A stretch of DNA of 64,000 nucleotides from Ga0077560 sp046330435 (GTDB lineage: Bacteria > Actinomycetota > Thermoleophilia > Miltoncostaeales > Miltoncostaeaceae): NCBI GenBank assembly GCA_046330435.1, contig JAXLST010000006.1, positions 372,001-436,000 on the forward strand, written 5' to 3'. Positions 33,350 through 41,004 of the stretch are shown piece by piece (the stretch's first letter is position 1; each line of letters begins with the position of its first letter). The position numbers and the translations under genes are program-made. The notes beneath the pieces were generated by a model. It was not told the origin of the DNA. It worked only from the letters and a program-made list of their open reading frames with translations, and did no database searches.

Positions 33350-33606
33350 CCGGGGAGCTCAGCGGCGTCGGGGAGCTCCCGTGACGCCACGATCTCGTCC
33401 AGGAGGTCGGCGAACGCATCGTCGGCCGGTCCCTCGAGCAGCGCGTCCCCGCCGTCGCGGAGCCCGCGCAGGCGGCGGTAGTCCTCGATCGACAGCACCA
33501 CGGCCACCTCGCGTCCGTGCCGCGTGACGACCTGCGGGCCGTCCGTCCGGGCGGTGTCGACGAGCCTGCTGAACCGCTGCTTGGCGTCCTGGAGTTGCCA
33601 CGTCAT
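33346..33606 (-). CDS. Phd/YefM-type antitoxin
   Basis: 86 aa, starting MTWQLQDAKQRFSRLVDTARTDGPQVVTRHGREVAVVLS, a very typical Phd/YefM N-terminus. The C-terminal half is acidic (LLEGPADDAFADLLDE), fitting a toxin-wrapping tail. The ATG is preceded by an AGGGGG-type ribosome binding site that lies partly in one arm of a long palindrome. Confidence 0.92.
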   Translation of the reverse strand: MTWQLQDAKQRFSRLVDTARTDGPQVVTRHGREVAVVLSIEDYRRLRGLRDGGDALLEGPADDAFADLLDEIVASRELPDAAELPG

Positions 33607-33613
33607 CCGCGCC

Positions 33614-33646
33614 CCCTCGTTCTGTCCAGGCTGGACAGAACGAGGG
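33614..33646. promoter_or_regulatory. 33-bp perfect palindrome, operator of toxin-antitoxin module 2
   Basis: Arms of 16 bp (CCCTCGTTCTGTCCAG and its complement) surround a single G. It ends 7 bases before the antitoxin ATG. On the minus strand TACCCT (33648-33643) overlaps its upstream edge as a likely -10. It could act both as an operator and as an mRNA hairpin over the ribosome binding site. Confidence 0.85.
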
Positions 33647-33672
33647 TAGCCAACGGGCGGCTCCGGTGCCAC

Positions 33673-34137
33673 TCAGCCCGCGTCGAGCATCCGCTCCAGG
33701 CCGTCGAACGCCTGCGACCAGCCCTCACCGTGGCTGTCGCGGCTCTGCTCGCTGATGAACGGCGTCTGGTGGAACGTCATGAGCGTCCCACCCTCGGCGT
33801 CCTCGAAGTTCACGGTCACCACGGAGACGTGGTCGGGGGTGTCGGGGCCTGGGTCGTCCCAGATGAACGTGTAGACGAGCCGCTCGTTCTCGACGATCTC
33901 CCGGTAGACGCCGTGGAAGCCGTATTCGGCGCCGTCGGCCTCGTTGCGGATGGTGCCGCGCCACTCGCCCCCGACCACGGCGTCGACCACCGCCTCCGTG
34001 CAGGTGAAGCCGTCGGGTCCCCACCACCCGCCCTCGCCGAACACCCGGTACACCCGCTCGCGCGGGTGCGCGAAGAACCGGGTGATCGTGAGGTCGTCCC
34101 CCACCGCCCGGATCTCATTCATCGTCCGGTTCGCCAT
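33673..34137 (-). CDS. SRPBCC (AHSA1-like) domain protein
   Basis: 154 aa. The START/SRPBCC fold is suggested by LTITRFFAHPRERVYRVF, GGWWGPDGFTCTEAVVDAVVGGEWRGTI, and LVYTFIWDD followed by VSVVTVNFEDAEGGTLMTFHQTPF. Such proteins bind hydrophobic ligands and often pair with an ArsR-like regulator. Here the ATG lies inside the end of the ArsR gene (23-base overlap), a conserved pairing in actinobacteria. Confidence 0.85.
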   Translation of the reverse strand: MANRTMNEIRAVGDDLTITRFFAHPRERVYRVFGEGGWWGPDGFTCTEAVVDAVVGGEWRGTIRNEADGAEYGFHGVYREIVENERLVYTFIWDDPGPDTPDHVSVVTVNFEDAEGGTLMTFHQTPFISEQSRDSHGEGWSQAFDGLERMLDAG

Positions 34138-34495
34138 CGCGAGCCCCTTCCTCGTCCGCCATCAGATCCAGGCGTGCCTCGATGCGGTCGAAGCCGGCCT
34201 CCCAGAAGGCGCGCTGGTCGCGCATCCACCCCTCCGCGTCGCGCAGCCGCTCCGGGAGCAGCCTGCAGGGCCGGCCCGGCCCCCGGCGCCCCCGCTCGAT
34301 GAGCTCCGCCCGCTCCAGCACCGACAGGTGCTTGGACACGGCCGGCAGCGTCATCGCGAAGGGCGCGGCCAGTTCGGCCACCGTGGCCTCGCCGTGCGCC
34401 AGCCGGGCGAGGATCGCCCTGCGCGTGGGGTCGGCCAGCGCCGCGAACACCCGGGTCAGCCGCTCCTGTTCCACCACCGCCACGAACTTCACCAC
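34115..34495 (-). CDS. ArsR-family transcriptional regulator
   Basis: 126 aa from GTG. The winged helix is clear: RVFAALADPTRRAILARLAHGEATVAELAAPFAMTLPAVSKHLSVLERAELIERGRRGPGRPCRL. There are no Cys metal ligands, so it is the SRPBCC-associated type and not an arsenic sensor. The C-terminal helix (YWE-like AFWEAGFDRIEARLD) is usual for that group. A 33-bp imperfect palindrome covers its own start, indicating autorepression. Confidence 0.9.
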   Translation of the reverse strand: MVKFVAVVEQERLTRVFAALADPTRRAILARLAHGEATVAELAAPFAMTLPAVSKHLSVLERAELIERGRRGPGRPCRLLPERLRDAEGWMRDQRAFWEAGFDRIEARLDLMADEEGARDGEPDDE

Positions 34496-34520
34496 CTGGT
34501 TAAGTTAACCGTGTGGTGAA
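34488..34520. promoter_or_regulatory. palindromic operator covering the arsR start
   Basis: Left arm TTCACCACCTGGTTAA and right arm TTAACCGTGTGGTGAA flank one G; 14 of 16 pairs match, and the inner 13 bp are perfect. The GTG start codon of the ArsR gene (34495-34493) lies inside. It is the AT-richest patch nearby. Confidence 0.75.
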
Positions 34521-34543
34521 TATCCACGGTCGAGGCGCCCGCG

Positions 34544-35569
34544 TCAACCCCCGCGCAACAGCCGCAGCGCGTTGCCCGCCAGCTGGCGGCGCACCTCGTC
34601 CGGCCCCAGGCCGGCCTCCAGGAGCATGGGCCGCACCACGTGGGGGATGTGGCCGAAGCCCGGGCCCCCGAAGCGCATGAGCTGCGTCTTGGTGCAGATG
34701 TCGTGGGAGTGGACCAGCAGGTGCCCCAGGCCGTCGTCCACCAGCGCCAGCGTGGCGTCGAGCCGCTCCGCGTCGGTGGGCATCCGCACCGCCCCGTACG
34801 GGAACTCGTCGCCCCACAGGTCGAAGGCGATCACCGCGCCCCGGGCCATCAGCGAGCGGTGGTAGTCGAGCCCGTCCGGGACGTGCGGGTCCAGGTGGCA
34901 CAGCACGGTGCGGGAGAGGTCCCCGCCGGCGGCCTCAACGATGTACAGCGCCTCGTGGCCCCGCCGCCCCCACGGGTGCAGGTGCACGTACAGCGGCAGG
35001 CCGGTGGCCGCCTGCGCCATCGCCGCGCCGGCCAGGGCCGCCCGCTCGGACGGGTGGATGGGGTCGCCGGTGCCGATCTCCCCGATCACGGCGGGGCGCG
35101 GCGCCGGCCCGAGCACCGCGGCGAGGATGGCGTCCCGGTACCACTCCGGGGGCGCGTCCGGCGGGTCCCCGGGGCGCGACTCGATGATGTACGGGCCGCA
35201 GCCCATCACCACGTCCACGCCCGCGTGGCGCGAGATCTCGGCCATACCTGAGGGGTCCCGGCCCACCGAGTCCGGCGTCACGTCCACCACGAGCGCCCGG
35301 TGGGGCTCCAGCACCCGGAGCTCGTGGGCGATGCGCTCCCGGTCGTCGAGCACCAGGTTGTCGCGGCAGCTGAACGGGTTGGTGCGCACCTCCTCCAGGT
35401 TCGCGGCGCTCACCGGCTGGTCCGCGAGGTGCCGCGTGGGCGCGTGCGTCGCGTCGTGCCAGCAGCGGATGTCGATGAGCAGGTGCTCGTGGGCCAGCAC
35501 CACCTCGTAGTCGTCCGCCAGGGGACGGCCGTCCACCAGCAGCGGCTCCGGCCTGGGGATTTCCGTCAT
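34544..35569 (-). CDS. phosphotriesterase-family metal hydrolase
   Basis: 341 aa. The HxH metal motif is in VVLAHEHLLIDIRCW. Further ligands are expected in PLYVHLHPWG, VLCHLDPHVPD and LLVHSHDICTK. At the position where phosphotriesterases carry a carboxylated Lys, the sequence reads VIGEIGTGDP, suggesting a Glu bridging the metals, as in the PHP-type subgroup. Likely a lactonase or esterase of unknown substrate. A cytoplasmic protein, with no signal peptide. Confidence 0.82.
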   Translation of the reverse strand: MTEIPRPEPLLVDGRPLADDYEVVLAHEHLLIDIRCWHDATHAPTRHLADQPVSAANLEEVRTNPFSCRDNLVLDDRERIAHELRVLEPHRALVVDVTPDSVGRDPSGMAEISRHAGVDVVMGCGPYIIESRPGDPPDAPPEWYRDAILAAVLGPAPRPAVIGEIGTGDPIHPSERAALAGAAMAQAATGLPLYVHLHPWGRRGHEALYIVEAAGGDLSRTVLCHLDPHVPDGLDYHRSLMARGAVIAFDLWGDEFPYGAVRMPTDAERLDATLALVDDGLGHLLVHSHDICTKTQLMRFGGPGFGHIPHVVRPMLLEAGLGPDEVRRQLAGNALRLLRGG

Positions 35570-35634
35570 GCGACACCTCGGGGACGGGGAGGAGCCTCGG
35601 CGTGCCCCCGGATCACCCGACCAAGGAGCGACGG

Positions 35635-36066
35635 ATGAGCGACATGACCAGGATCGCCATGCGGTACGCCGAGGAGGTGTGGAACCAGGGGAACCTGGAT
35701 GCGGTCGACGAGATCTTCGCCGATGGGCACACCTACCACGACCCGTTGTCGCCGGGACTGCCCGCGGGCCCGGACGGTGTCCGCGCCCGGGTGGGCGCCT
35801 ACAAGGGGGCGTTCCCGGACTCGAGGGTGGACGTCACCGAGGTCATCGCCTCCGGCGACGTGGTGGCCGCCCGCTGGACGTGGGGCGGCACCAACACGGG
35901 CCCGGTGATGGGGATCCCGGCGACGGGGCGCACCGCGAGCATCGAGGGCATGCACTGGTTCCGGTTCGAGGGCGACCGCATCGCCGAGAGCTGGGTGCAG
36001 GCCGACAACGTGGGCCTGCTCGCCCAGCTGGGGCTGGTGGACCTCCCGGCGCCGCAGCCCGCCTGA
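35635..36066 (+). CDS. SnoaL-like (ester cyclase type) protein
   Basis: 143 aa. The start was placed at ATG 35635 with AAGGAGCG upstream. MRYAEEVWNQGNLDAVDEIFADGHTYHDP, VRARVGAYKGAFPDSRVDVTEVIASGDVVAARWTWGGTNTG and GMHWFRFEGDRIAESWVQADN are typical of SnoaL-like polyketide cyclase or steroid-isomerase-fold proteins. No reaction can be inferred. It diverges from the phosphotriesterase-like gene. Confidence 0.85.
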   Translation: MSDMTRIAMRYAEEVWNQGNLDAVDEIFADGHTYHDPLSPGLPAGPDGVRARVGAYKGAFPDSRVDVTEVIASGDVVAARWTWGGTNTGPVMGIPATGRTASIEGMHWFRFEGDRIAESWVQADNVGLLAQLGLVDLPAPQPA

Positions 36067-36070
36067 CCCG

Positions 36071-36469
36071 TCAGGCCGCCTGCGGGGATCCCGGCCGGTA
36101 GGTCCCCACGCTCCACGCGTTGCCCTCGGGGTCGAGCGCGATGTAGTCGCGGCTGCCGTACGGCGTGTCACGCGGCTCCATCGCGATCTCGGCCCCGGCG
36201 GCGCGCGCCCGCGCGCAGTGGGCGTCCGGGTCGGCGTCCACCAGGTACACGATGGCGGTGGGCCCGCCGCGCGTCGCGGGGCTCAGCCAGCCCATGTCCG
36301 GGCGCTCCGACCCCAGGAGCACCACGGCGTCGCCGGCCCGCAGCTCCGAGTGCGCGACGGTGCCGCCGGGCCCGTCGACGCGCATCGTGCACGAGAATCC
36401 GAAGGCCTCCTGCAGGAATGCGATCGCCGCGGGGGCGTCGCGGTAGGACAGCACGGGGTACGCGGTCAT
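36071..36469 (-). CDS. VOC-superfamily (glyoxalase-like) protein
   Basis: 132 aa. The two βαβββ units are visible: PVLSYRDAPAAIAFLQEAFGFSCTMRVDGPGGTVAHSELRAGDAVVLLGSE and AIVYLVDADPDAHCARARAAGAEIAMEPRDTPYGSRDYIALDPEGNAWSVGTY. It resembles the PhnB/glyoxalase-like branch; metal ligands are not certain. Four bases separate its stop from the convergent SnoaL gene. Confidence 0.85.
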   Translation of the reverse strand: MTAYPVLSYRDAPAAIAFLQEAFGFSCTMRVDGPGGTVAHSELRAGDAVVLLGSERPDMGWLSPATRGGPTAIVYLVDADPDAHCARARAAGAEIAMEPRDTPYGSRDYIALDPEGNAWSVGTYRPGSPQAA

Positions 36470-36541
36470 CGGTCCACCTCACGGGTCGTGGTGCGACGAG
36501 CCTGACGCGCGCGGCGCGCCCGGTCTTGCACGGTTGTCCCG

Positions 36542-37399
36542 TCAGGCGGCGATGCCGCCGGCGCCCGGCATCACGGCGGCCCGCAGCTGGGCGGGCGTGC
36601 GGCCCGTGAGGCGCCGGACGTCGCGGTGCATGTGCGGCTGGTCGTACCAGCCGCAGGCGGTCGCCAGCCGCGCCAGGTCGGCGGCCGGGTCGGCCCGCAG
36701 CGCCGCGACCGCGCGCTCCAGCCGCAGGACCCGCCCGGCCTCCCTTGGGCTCAGGCCGAACTCCCGCCGGAACCGGGTGGCCAGGTGGGTGCGGGGAACG
36801 CCCAGGTCCGTGGCCAGCGGCCCCACGCGGGCCGAGCCGCCGGCGGCCGCGATGGCGTCCCAGGCCCGGTCCACCGCCCCGCCGTCACCGGTGCGCGCCA
36901 GGCGGTCCAGCAGCCAGGCGTCGGCGAGCGCGAACCGCTCCTGCCACGTGCGCGCCCACCCGATGCGCTCGGTGAGCTCCGCCAGCCCGCACCCGGGCAG
37001 GTCGGCCGCCCCGGCGGCCCGGTTGCGCAGCTCGCCCAGCGGGATCCCCAGCACGCGGCGGGCGGCGGGCGGCGTGAGGTCGATCTGCAGGCACTCGGTG
37101 GGCCCGCGCCCCGTGACGGTCGCCGGGACGTCCCACAGCCCCGCCGTGAAGGTCCCCACATCCGCGGTGCCCTCGGGGCCAGCGACGCGCCAGGCGCCCT
37201 CCAGCGTCACGATCACCGGGATCCGGCCCGACGGCGTCTCGCTGCGGGACGCCGGGGCACCGTGCTCCCGGAAGCCCGTGAGGGCGTCCGCCAGCCCGGC
37301 GAGCCGGGGGTCGGCCGCCGCGCGCCACATCTCCCACCCCCCGCCGGGCAGCGCGCCATGGGCGCGCGCGACGGGGCGGGCGGGAGCGGCGGCGGTCAT
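36542..37399 (-). CDS. AraC-family regulator, last gene of the lut operon
   Basis: 285 aa. The C-terminal AraC/XylS DNA-binding domain (about 190-280) contains VGPLATDLGVPRTHLATRFRREFGLSPREAGRVLRLERAVAAL and LARLATACGWYDQPHMHRDVRRLTGRTPAQLR. The N-terminal half is a probable ligand-binding cupin-like domain (SGRIPVIVTLEGAWRV). Its ATG overlaps the lutC stop (ATGA), so it should be co-expressed with lutABC and may sense lactate or a related acid. Confidence 0.88.
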   Translation of the reverse strand: MTAAAPARPVARAHGALPGGGWEMWRAAADPRLAGLADALTGFREHGAPASRSETPSGRIPVIVTLEGAWRVAGPEGTADVGTFTAGLWDVPATVTGRGPTECLQIDLTPPAARRVLGIPLGELRNRAAGAADLPGCGLAELTERIGWARTWQERFALADAWLLDRLARTGDGGAVDRAWDAIAAAGGSARVGPLATDLGVPRTHLATRFRREFGLSPREAGRVLRLERAVAALRADPAADLARLATACGWYDQPHMHRDVRRLTGRTPAQLRAAVMPGAGGIAA

Positions 37400-37984
37400 C
37401 CCAGGCCGCCGTCCAGGACGACGCAGTGCACGTGCTTGGGGCCGTGCATGCCGAGGATGAGGGTCTTCTCGATGTCGGCCGTGCGGCTCGGGCCGCTCTG
37501 GAGCGCCATGCCGGACGCCCCCTGGGTGGCCGCCAGCCGCAGGGTGGCGAGCAGGCCGTCCAGGATGCGGCCCTCCTCCACCACGCACACGTGGGTGGGG
37601 GCGATGAGCGCGCCGGCCCGCCCCGAGGCGCCGCCCGTGAGGATCGAACCGGTCGCCGCGACGGCCGCGATGCAGCCGGTGACGGTGGCGTCCAGGTTCC
37701 GCGACACCGACCGGTCGGGCGCGACGTCCTCGTACATGGCGACCTCGAGCCCCGCCTCGCGCAGGTGCGCGGCGACGGCCTCGCGGGCGCCCGCCAGGTC
37801 GGCGGCCAGCGCGACGCGCCGGGCGCCCACCGCCTCCAGGGCGGCGAGCACGGCGGCCGCCAGGCCGTCCGGGGCCGGTGCGGCTGGCGGTGCCGCCCAC
37901 GGCCTCCAGCTCCGCGATGAACCGGGTCACCCGGTCCTCGCCGGGGCGCAGCTCGGTGGGCGCCAGGTCGTGCAGCTCGGCCAT
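37396..37984 (-). pseudogene. lutC: lutC (LUD-domain lactate utilisation protein), apparently frameshifted
   Basis: The ATG at 37984-37982 overlaps the lutB stop (TGATG), and the first 33 codons read MAELHDLAPTELRPGEDR, then VTRFIAELEAVGGTA, a good LutC N-terminus. From about 37885 the protein continues only in the next frame: AAPAPDGLAAAVLAALEAVGARRVAL through ATGSILTGG and GASGMALQSGPSRTADIEKTLILGMHGPKHVHCVVLD, the LUD domain. One extra base near 37885 explains this. Joined, the product would be about 200 aa, normal for LutC. Either a true frameshift or a sequencing error; the only start in the second frame is an internal GTG at 37851. Confidence 0.8.
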
Positions 37985-39384
37985 CACCGCACCCGCCGGT
38001 GCCAGGGGCGCTTGGCGGGGGCGGGCAGGGCCCGTCCCTGGGTCCAGCGGGCCAGCGGGCCCGTCCAGCCGGGGGCGCTGCGGCGGCGGCCCATCAGCCC
38101 GACGCTCATCCGCCCGAACCGGGCGGAGAGCCGGTAGCCCAGCGGCGACGACCAGGCGTACGACCACAGGGTGGCGGCGATGCCTTCGTGGCGCGGCACC
38201 TCGCCGGCCGCGGTGCGGTCGTGGCGCAGGTTGAGCAGCAGGTGGTGCAGGGGGATCTTCACCGGGCAGATGTCGTCGCACGACCCGCACAGCGAGGTGG
38301 CCTGCGACAGCTCCCCGCCGTCCTTCTGGCCCCGGAACAGCGGCGTGAGGACCGCCCCGATGGGGCCGCCGTACACCCAGCCGTACGCGTGCCCGCCCAC
38401 CTGCCGGTACACCGGGCAGACGTTCTGGCACGCACCGCACCGGATGCAGTGCAGCGCCTCCTGGTACTTGGTGCCCAGCAGGCTGCGCCGCCCGTTGTCG
38501 AGCATCACCACGTGCATGCGCTCCGGGCCGTCCGGCTCGCCCTCACGGCGGGGCCCCGAGATCATGTTCACGTAGGTGGTGATGAGCTGGCCGGTGCCGG
38601 CGCCCGCGATGAGCGGGAGCATCACGGCCAGGTCCTCGAGCCTCGGGATGATGCGCTCGATGCCCATCAGCGCGATGTGCACCTTGGGGAGGCTCGTGCA
38701 CATGCGGCCGTTGCCCTCGTTGGTGACCAGCACGATGGTGCCGGTCTCCGCGACCCCGAAGTTGGCGCCGCTGATGCCGACATCCGCGTCCATGAACGCG
38801 TCGCGCAGCTCGCCGCGGGCGAACGCGGTGAGCTCGGCGGCGTCGTCCGGCAGCTCCCGGCCGGCCACCTTCGACAGGCTGGCGCGCACCTCGGCCTTGG
38901 TCTTGTGGATGATCGGGGCGATGAGATGCGACGGGCGGTCGTCGTCGAGCTGCACGACGTACTCGCCCAGGTCGGTCTCGGTGATGGTGATGCCGTCCGC
39001 CTCGAGAGCCGGGTTGAGCCGGATCTCCTCGGTGGCCATGGACTTCACCTTCACGACGGTCTTCGCGCCCTCGTCGCGGCAGATGCCGCGGATGATCTCG
39101 CGGGCCGCCGCGGCGTCGGGTGCGCGGTGCACGGTGATGCCGTTGCGCTCGAACGCGGCGATGAGCTCGTCCAGGTAGCGGTCGAGGTCCGAGACGGCGC
39201 GCTCCCGGATCTCGCGGCCCAGCTCCCGCAGGCCGTCGTAGTCGTGGTCGCGGTACCGGTTGCGCAGCGTCGCGACGGCGTGGTCGGTGGCCTTCGGGAC
39301 CGCGACGCGGAGGAAGCTGTTGGCGAGCTGCTCGTTCGCGCGCTCCCGGAAGGTGGTGCCCAGCAGCGGGTCGGTGGTGCTCAT
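37984..39384 (-). CDS. lutB: LutB, iron-sulfur lactate utilisation protein
   Basis: 466 aa. The N-terminal LUD-like domain (to about 300) contains KTVVKVKSMATEEIRLNPALEADGI and GVAETGTIVLVTNEGNGRMCTSLPKVHIALMGIERI. The C-terminal ferredoxin-like domain has two Cys clusters, HCIRCGACQNVCPVYRQVGGHAYG and LCGSCDDICPVKIPL, for two [4Fe-4S] clusters. LutABC oxidises L-lactate to pyruvate. Start and stop overlap those of lutA and lutC, so the three are coupled. Confidence 0.96.
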   Translation of the reverse strand: MSTTDPLLGTTFRERANEQLANSFLRVAVPKATDHAVATLRNRYRDHDYDGLRELGREIRERAVSDLDRYLDELIAAFERNGITVHRAPDAAAAREIIRGICRDEGAKTVVKVKSMATEEIRLNPALEADGITITETDLGEYVVQLDDDRPSHLIAPIIHKTKAEVRASLSKVAGRELPDDAAELTAFARGELRDAFMDADVGISGANFGVAETGTIVLVTNEGNGRMCTSLPKVHIALMGIERIIPRLEDLAVMLPLIAGAGTGQLITTYVNMISGPRREGEPDGPERMHVVMLDNGRRSLLGTKYQEALHCIRCGACQNVCPVYRQVGGHAYGWVYGGPIGAVLTPLFRGQKDGGELSQATSLCGSCDDICPVKIPLHHLLLNLRHDRTAAGEVPRHEGIAATLWSYAWSSPLGYRLSARFGRMSVGLMGRRRSAPGWTGPLARWTQGRALPAPAKRPWHRRVR

Positions 39385-40106
39385 CGCAGGCCCGCCTCGT
39401 GCAGCAGGGTGGCGACGTGCACGGTGCGCAGCGGCGCGCCGGTGCGGGCCAGGCGGCCGCCCAGGTGCATGAGGCAGCCCGGGTCGGCGGACACCAGCAC
39501 GTCGATGCCGGCGCCCTGGGCGTCGGCGAGCTTGTCGTCGGCCATCGCCACCGAGACCTCCGGGTAGCGCACGCTGAACGTCCCGCCGAAGCCGCAGCAC
39601 CGCTCGCTGCCGGCGAGCGGCACCAGCTCCAGGCCCTCGATGCAGGCCAGCACCTCGCGGGGCTCGGCCTTGAGGCGCAGCTCCCGGAGCATGTGGCAGC
39701 TGTCGTGGTACCCGGCCCTGCCGTCCCACCGCAGCCCGTGGCCGCGCAGGCGGTCGGTGTGCCCGGCGAGGATCGCGGTGAGCTCGCGGACCCGGCCGGC
39801 GACCTGGCGGGCGAGCGCCTCGTCCTTGTCGCCGTGGAAGAGCTCGGGCCAGTGCATGCGCATCATCGACGCGCAGGAGCCGGAGGGGACGGCGATGTCG
39901 CCGTCGGTGCTCGCCAGCGCCCGGAGGGTGCGGCGGGCGACGCGGCGCGCCTGGTCGGCGAACCCGGAGTTGAAGGCCGGCTGCCCGCAGCAGGTGGCGT
40001 CCCGGGCGGGGGCGACGGCGCACCCGCAGGCGCGCAGGGCGGTCTCGGCATGCTCCACGACCTCGGGGGTCACGAGGTCCCCCAGGCACGTCGGGAACAG
40101 GATCAC
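39381..40106 (-). CDS. lutA: LutA, CCG-domain lactate utilisation protein
   Basis: 241 aa from GTG 40106, the usual LutA length. Two CCG domains can be read: FPTCLGDLVTPEV with CCGQPAFNSGF, and DSCHMLREL with CCGFGGTFSVRYPEVS. These bind Fe-S clusters and the domain also occurs in heterodisulfide reductase subunit B. No clear Shine-Dalgarno is present; a CTG 12 bases further upstream with GGAG before it is an alternative. First gene of the lutABC-araC operon. Confidence 0.94.
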   Translation of the reverse strand: MILFPTCLGDLVTPEVVEHAETALRACGCAVAPARDATCCGQPAFNSGFADQARRVARRTLRALASTDGDIAVPSGSCASMMRMHWPELFHGDKDEALARQVAGRVRELTAILAGHTDRLRGHGLRWDGRAGYHDSCHMLRELRLKAEPREVLACIEGLELVPLAGSERCCGFGGTFSVRYPEVSVAMADDKLADAQGAGIDVLVSADPGCLMHLGGRLARTGAPLRTVHVATLLHEAGLR

Positions 40107-40170
40107 GTGCTCAGCCAGCGGGTCTCCATTCCGTGCAGCGGGCCACGGCGCCCCGGGGGGCGCATGGGGA

Positions 40171-40202
40171 ACGGTAGGGGACATCCCGGGGATGCGCATC
40201 CC
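40171..40202 (-). promoter_or_regulatory. lut promoter -10 with palindromic operator in the -35 region
   Basis: On the minus strand TACCGT (40176-40171) is a likely -10. The perfect 14-bp palindrome GGGATGCGCATCCC (40189-40202) lies just upstream, over the expected -35. This fits an operator for the co-encoded AraC protein or a GntR/LutR-type repressor. Confidence 0.55.
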
Positions 40203-40234
40203 GGACGTGGGTACAGGCTTCGCCCACCCGCCGG

Positions 40235-40263
40235 TTGACGTCCGGACTCGCCCGTGGTGCGGT
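40235..40263 (+). promoter_or_regulatory. possible promoter of the 102-aa gene
   Basis: TTGACG (40235-40240), a 17-bp gap, and a weak -10 TGCGGT (40258-40263) that ends 6 bases before the ATG, suggesting a leaderless message. Confidence 0.3.
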
Positions 40264-40269
40264 TCCGGC

Positions 40270-40578
40270 ATGTCCGATACCGAAGGGGCCCGTCCGGTCG
40301 ACCCCCGGGACATCCGCCGGCAGATCGACCGGCCCGGCTTCCGGGTGCACCTCTGGAACGCCGGTCGCACCGCGTGCCGTGAGTGGGAGCTGCCCGGCAC
40401 GGTCGGGGACGTCCGCGAGGCGATCGCCTGGGCCGCGGAGCGCCGGGCTCCCGGCGAGACGGCCGAGGTCCACGCCGTCATCGACGCCGGCGGGCCCACC
40501 CTCGTGACGCTCGCGCGGATCACCGGCGAGGAGCCGGGTCCCGGCGGAGGCGACATGCCAACTGGTCAACCTGATTGA
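40270..40578 (+). CDS. unknown soluble protein, 102 aa
   Basis: Starts MSDTEGARPVDP and continues with a compact α/β region (FRVHLWNAGRTACREWELPGTVGDVREAIAWAAERR, then VHAVIDAGGPTLVTLARI) and a Gly/Pro tail. There is no signal peptide or membrane segment. No family recognised. Its 3' end overlaps the -35 of the next promoter. Confidence 0.5.
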   Translation: MSDTEGARPVDPRDIRRQIDRPGFRVHLWNAGRTACREWELPGTVGDVREAIAWAAERRAPGETAEVHAVIDAGGPTLVTLARITGEEPGPGGGDMPTGQPD

Positions 40579-40579
40579 C
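40565..40579. promoter_or_regulatory. palindromic MarR-type operator overlapping the -35
   Basis: GTCAA, five bases, TTGAC. The right half is the -35 of the cupin-marR promoter, so a bound dimer would block RNA polymerase. The MarR protein encoded second in the operon is the obvious candidate. Confidence 0.6.
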
Positions 40580-40603
40580 GGTATGACGCCGGCCTGCGAT
40601 AGT
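40575..40603 (+). promoter_or_regulatory. promoter of the cupin-marR operon (TTGACG, 17 bp, GATAGT)
   Basis: TTGACG at 40575-40580, exactly 17 bp, then GATAGT at 40598-40603. One of the two best vegetative-type promoters in the window. Confidence 0.7.
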
Positions 40604-40632
40604 CACCCTCGTTGACGACCTCGGAGGCTCCC

Positions 40633-41004
40633 ATGCCCGTCCTGTCCCCGGCCGCCCCGCTCGACCCCATGCCCGGCCTGCGCTTCACGCCCCTCGCCGC
40701 CCCCAGCCGCGGCACCGCGCGGACCAGCGTCTGGCGCGTGGAGATCCGGCCGGGCACGCCGGGCACGCCGCACCAGCTCACCGAGGAGGAGATCCTGGTG
40801 GTCCTGTCCGGCATCGCCTCGGTGCGCATCGCGGGCCGGGACGCCCGGGCCGTCGCGGGTGACGCCGTGGTCGTCCCTCCCGACACCGACTTCTGCCTCG
40901 CCAACGACGGTCCCGACCCGCTGCACATGCTCTGCGTGCTGCCGGTGGGCGGCAGGGCGCGCACCGGTGACGGCGAGCCCTTCACCCCGCCGTGGGCGCG
41001 ATGA
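40633..41004 (+). CDS. cupin-domain protein
   Basis: 123 aa. ATG 40633 was chosen with GGAGG five bases upstream. The single cupin barrel spans RTSVWRVEIRPGTPGTPHQLTEEEILVVLSGIASVRIAGRDARAVAGDAVVVPPDTDFCLANDGPDPLHMLCVLPVGG; the first motif has the metal-type pattern H-x3-E-x5-G with one His (PHQLTEEEILVVLSG). It may bind a small ligand or metal. Its stop overlaps the marR ATG. Confidence 0.82.
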   Translation: MPVLSPAAPLDPMPGLRFTPLAAPSRGTARTSVWRVEIRPGTPGTPHQLTEEEILVVLSGIASVRIAGRDARAVAGDAVVVPPDTDFCLANDGPDPLHMLCVLPVGGRARTGDGEPFTPPWAR

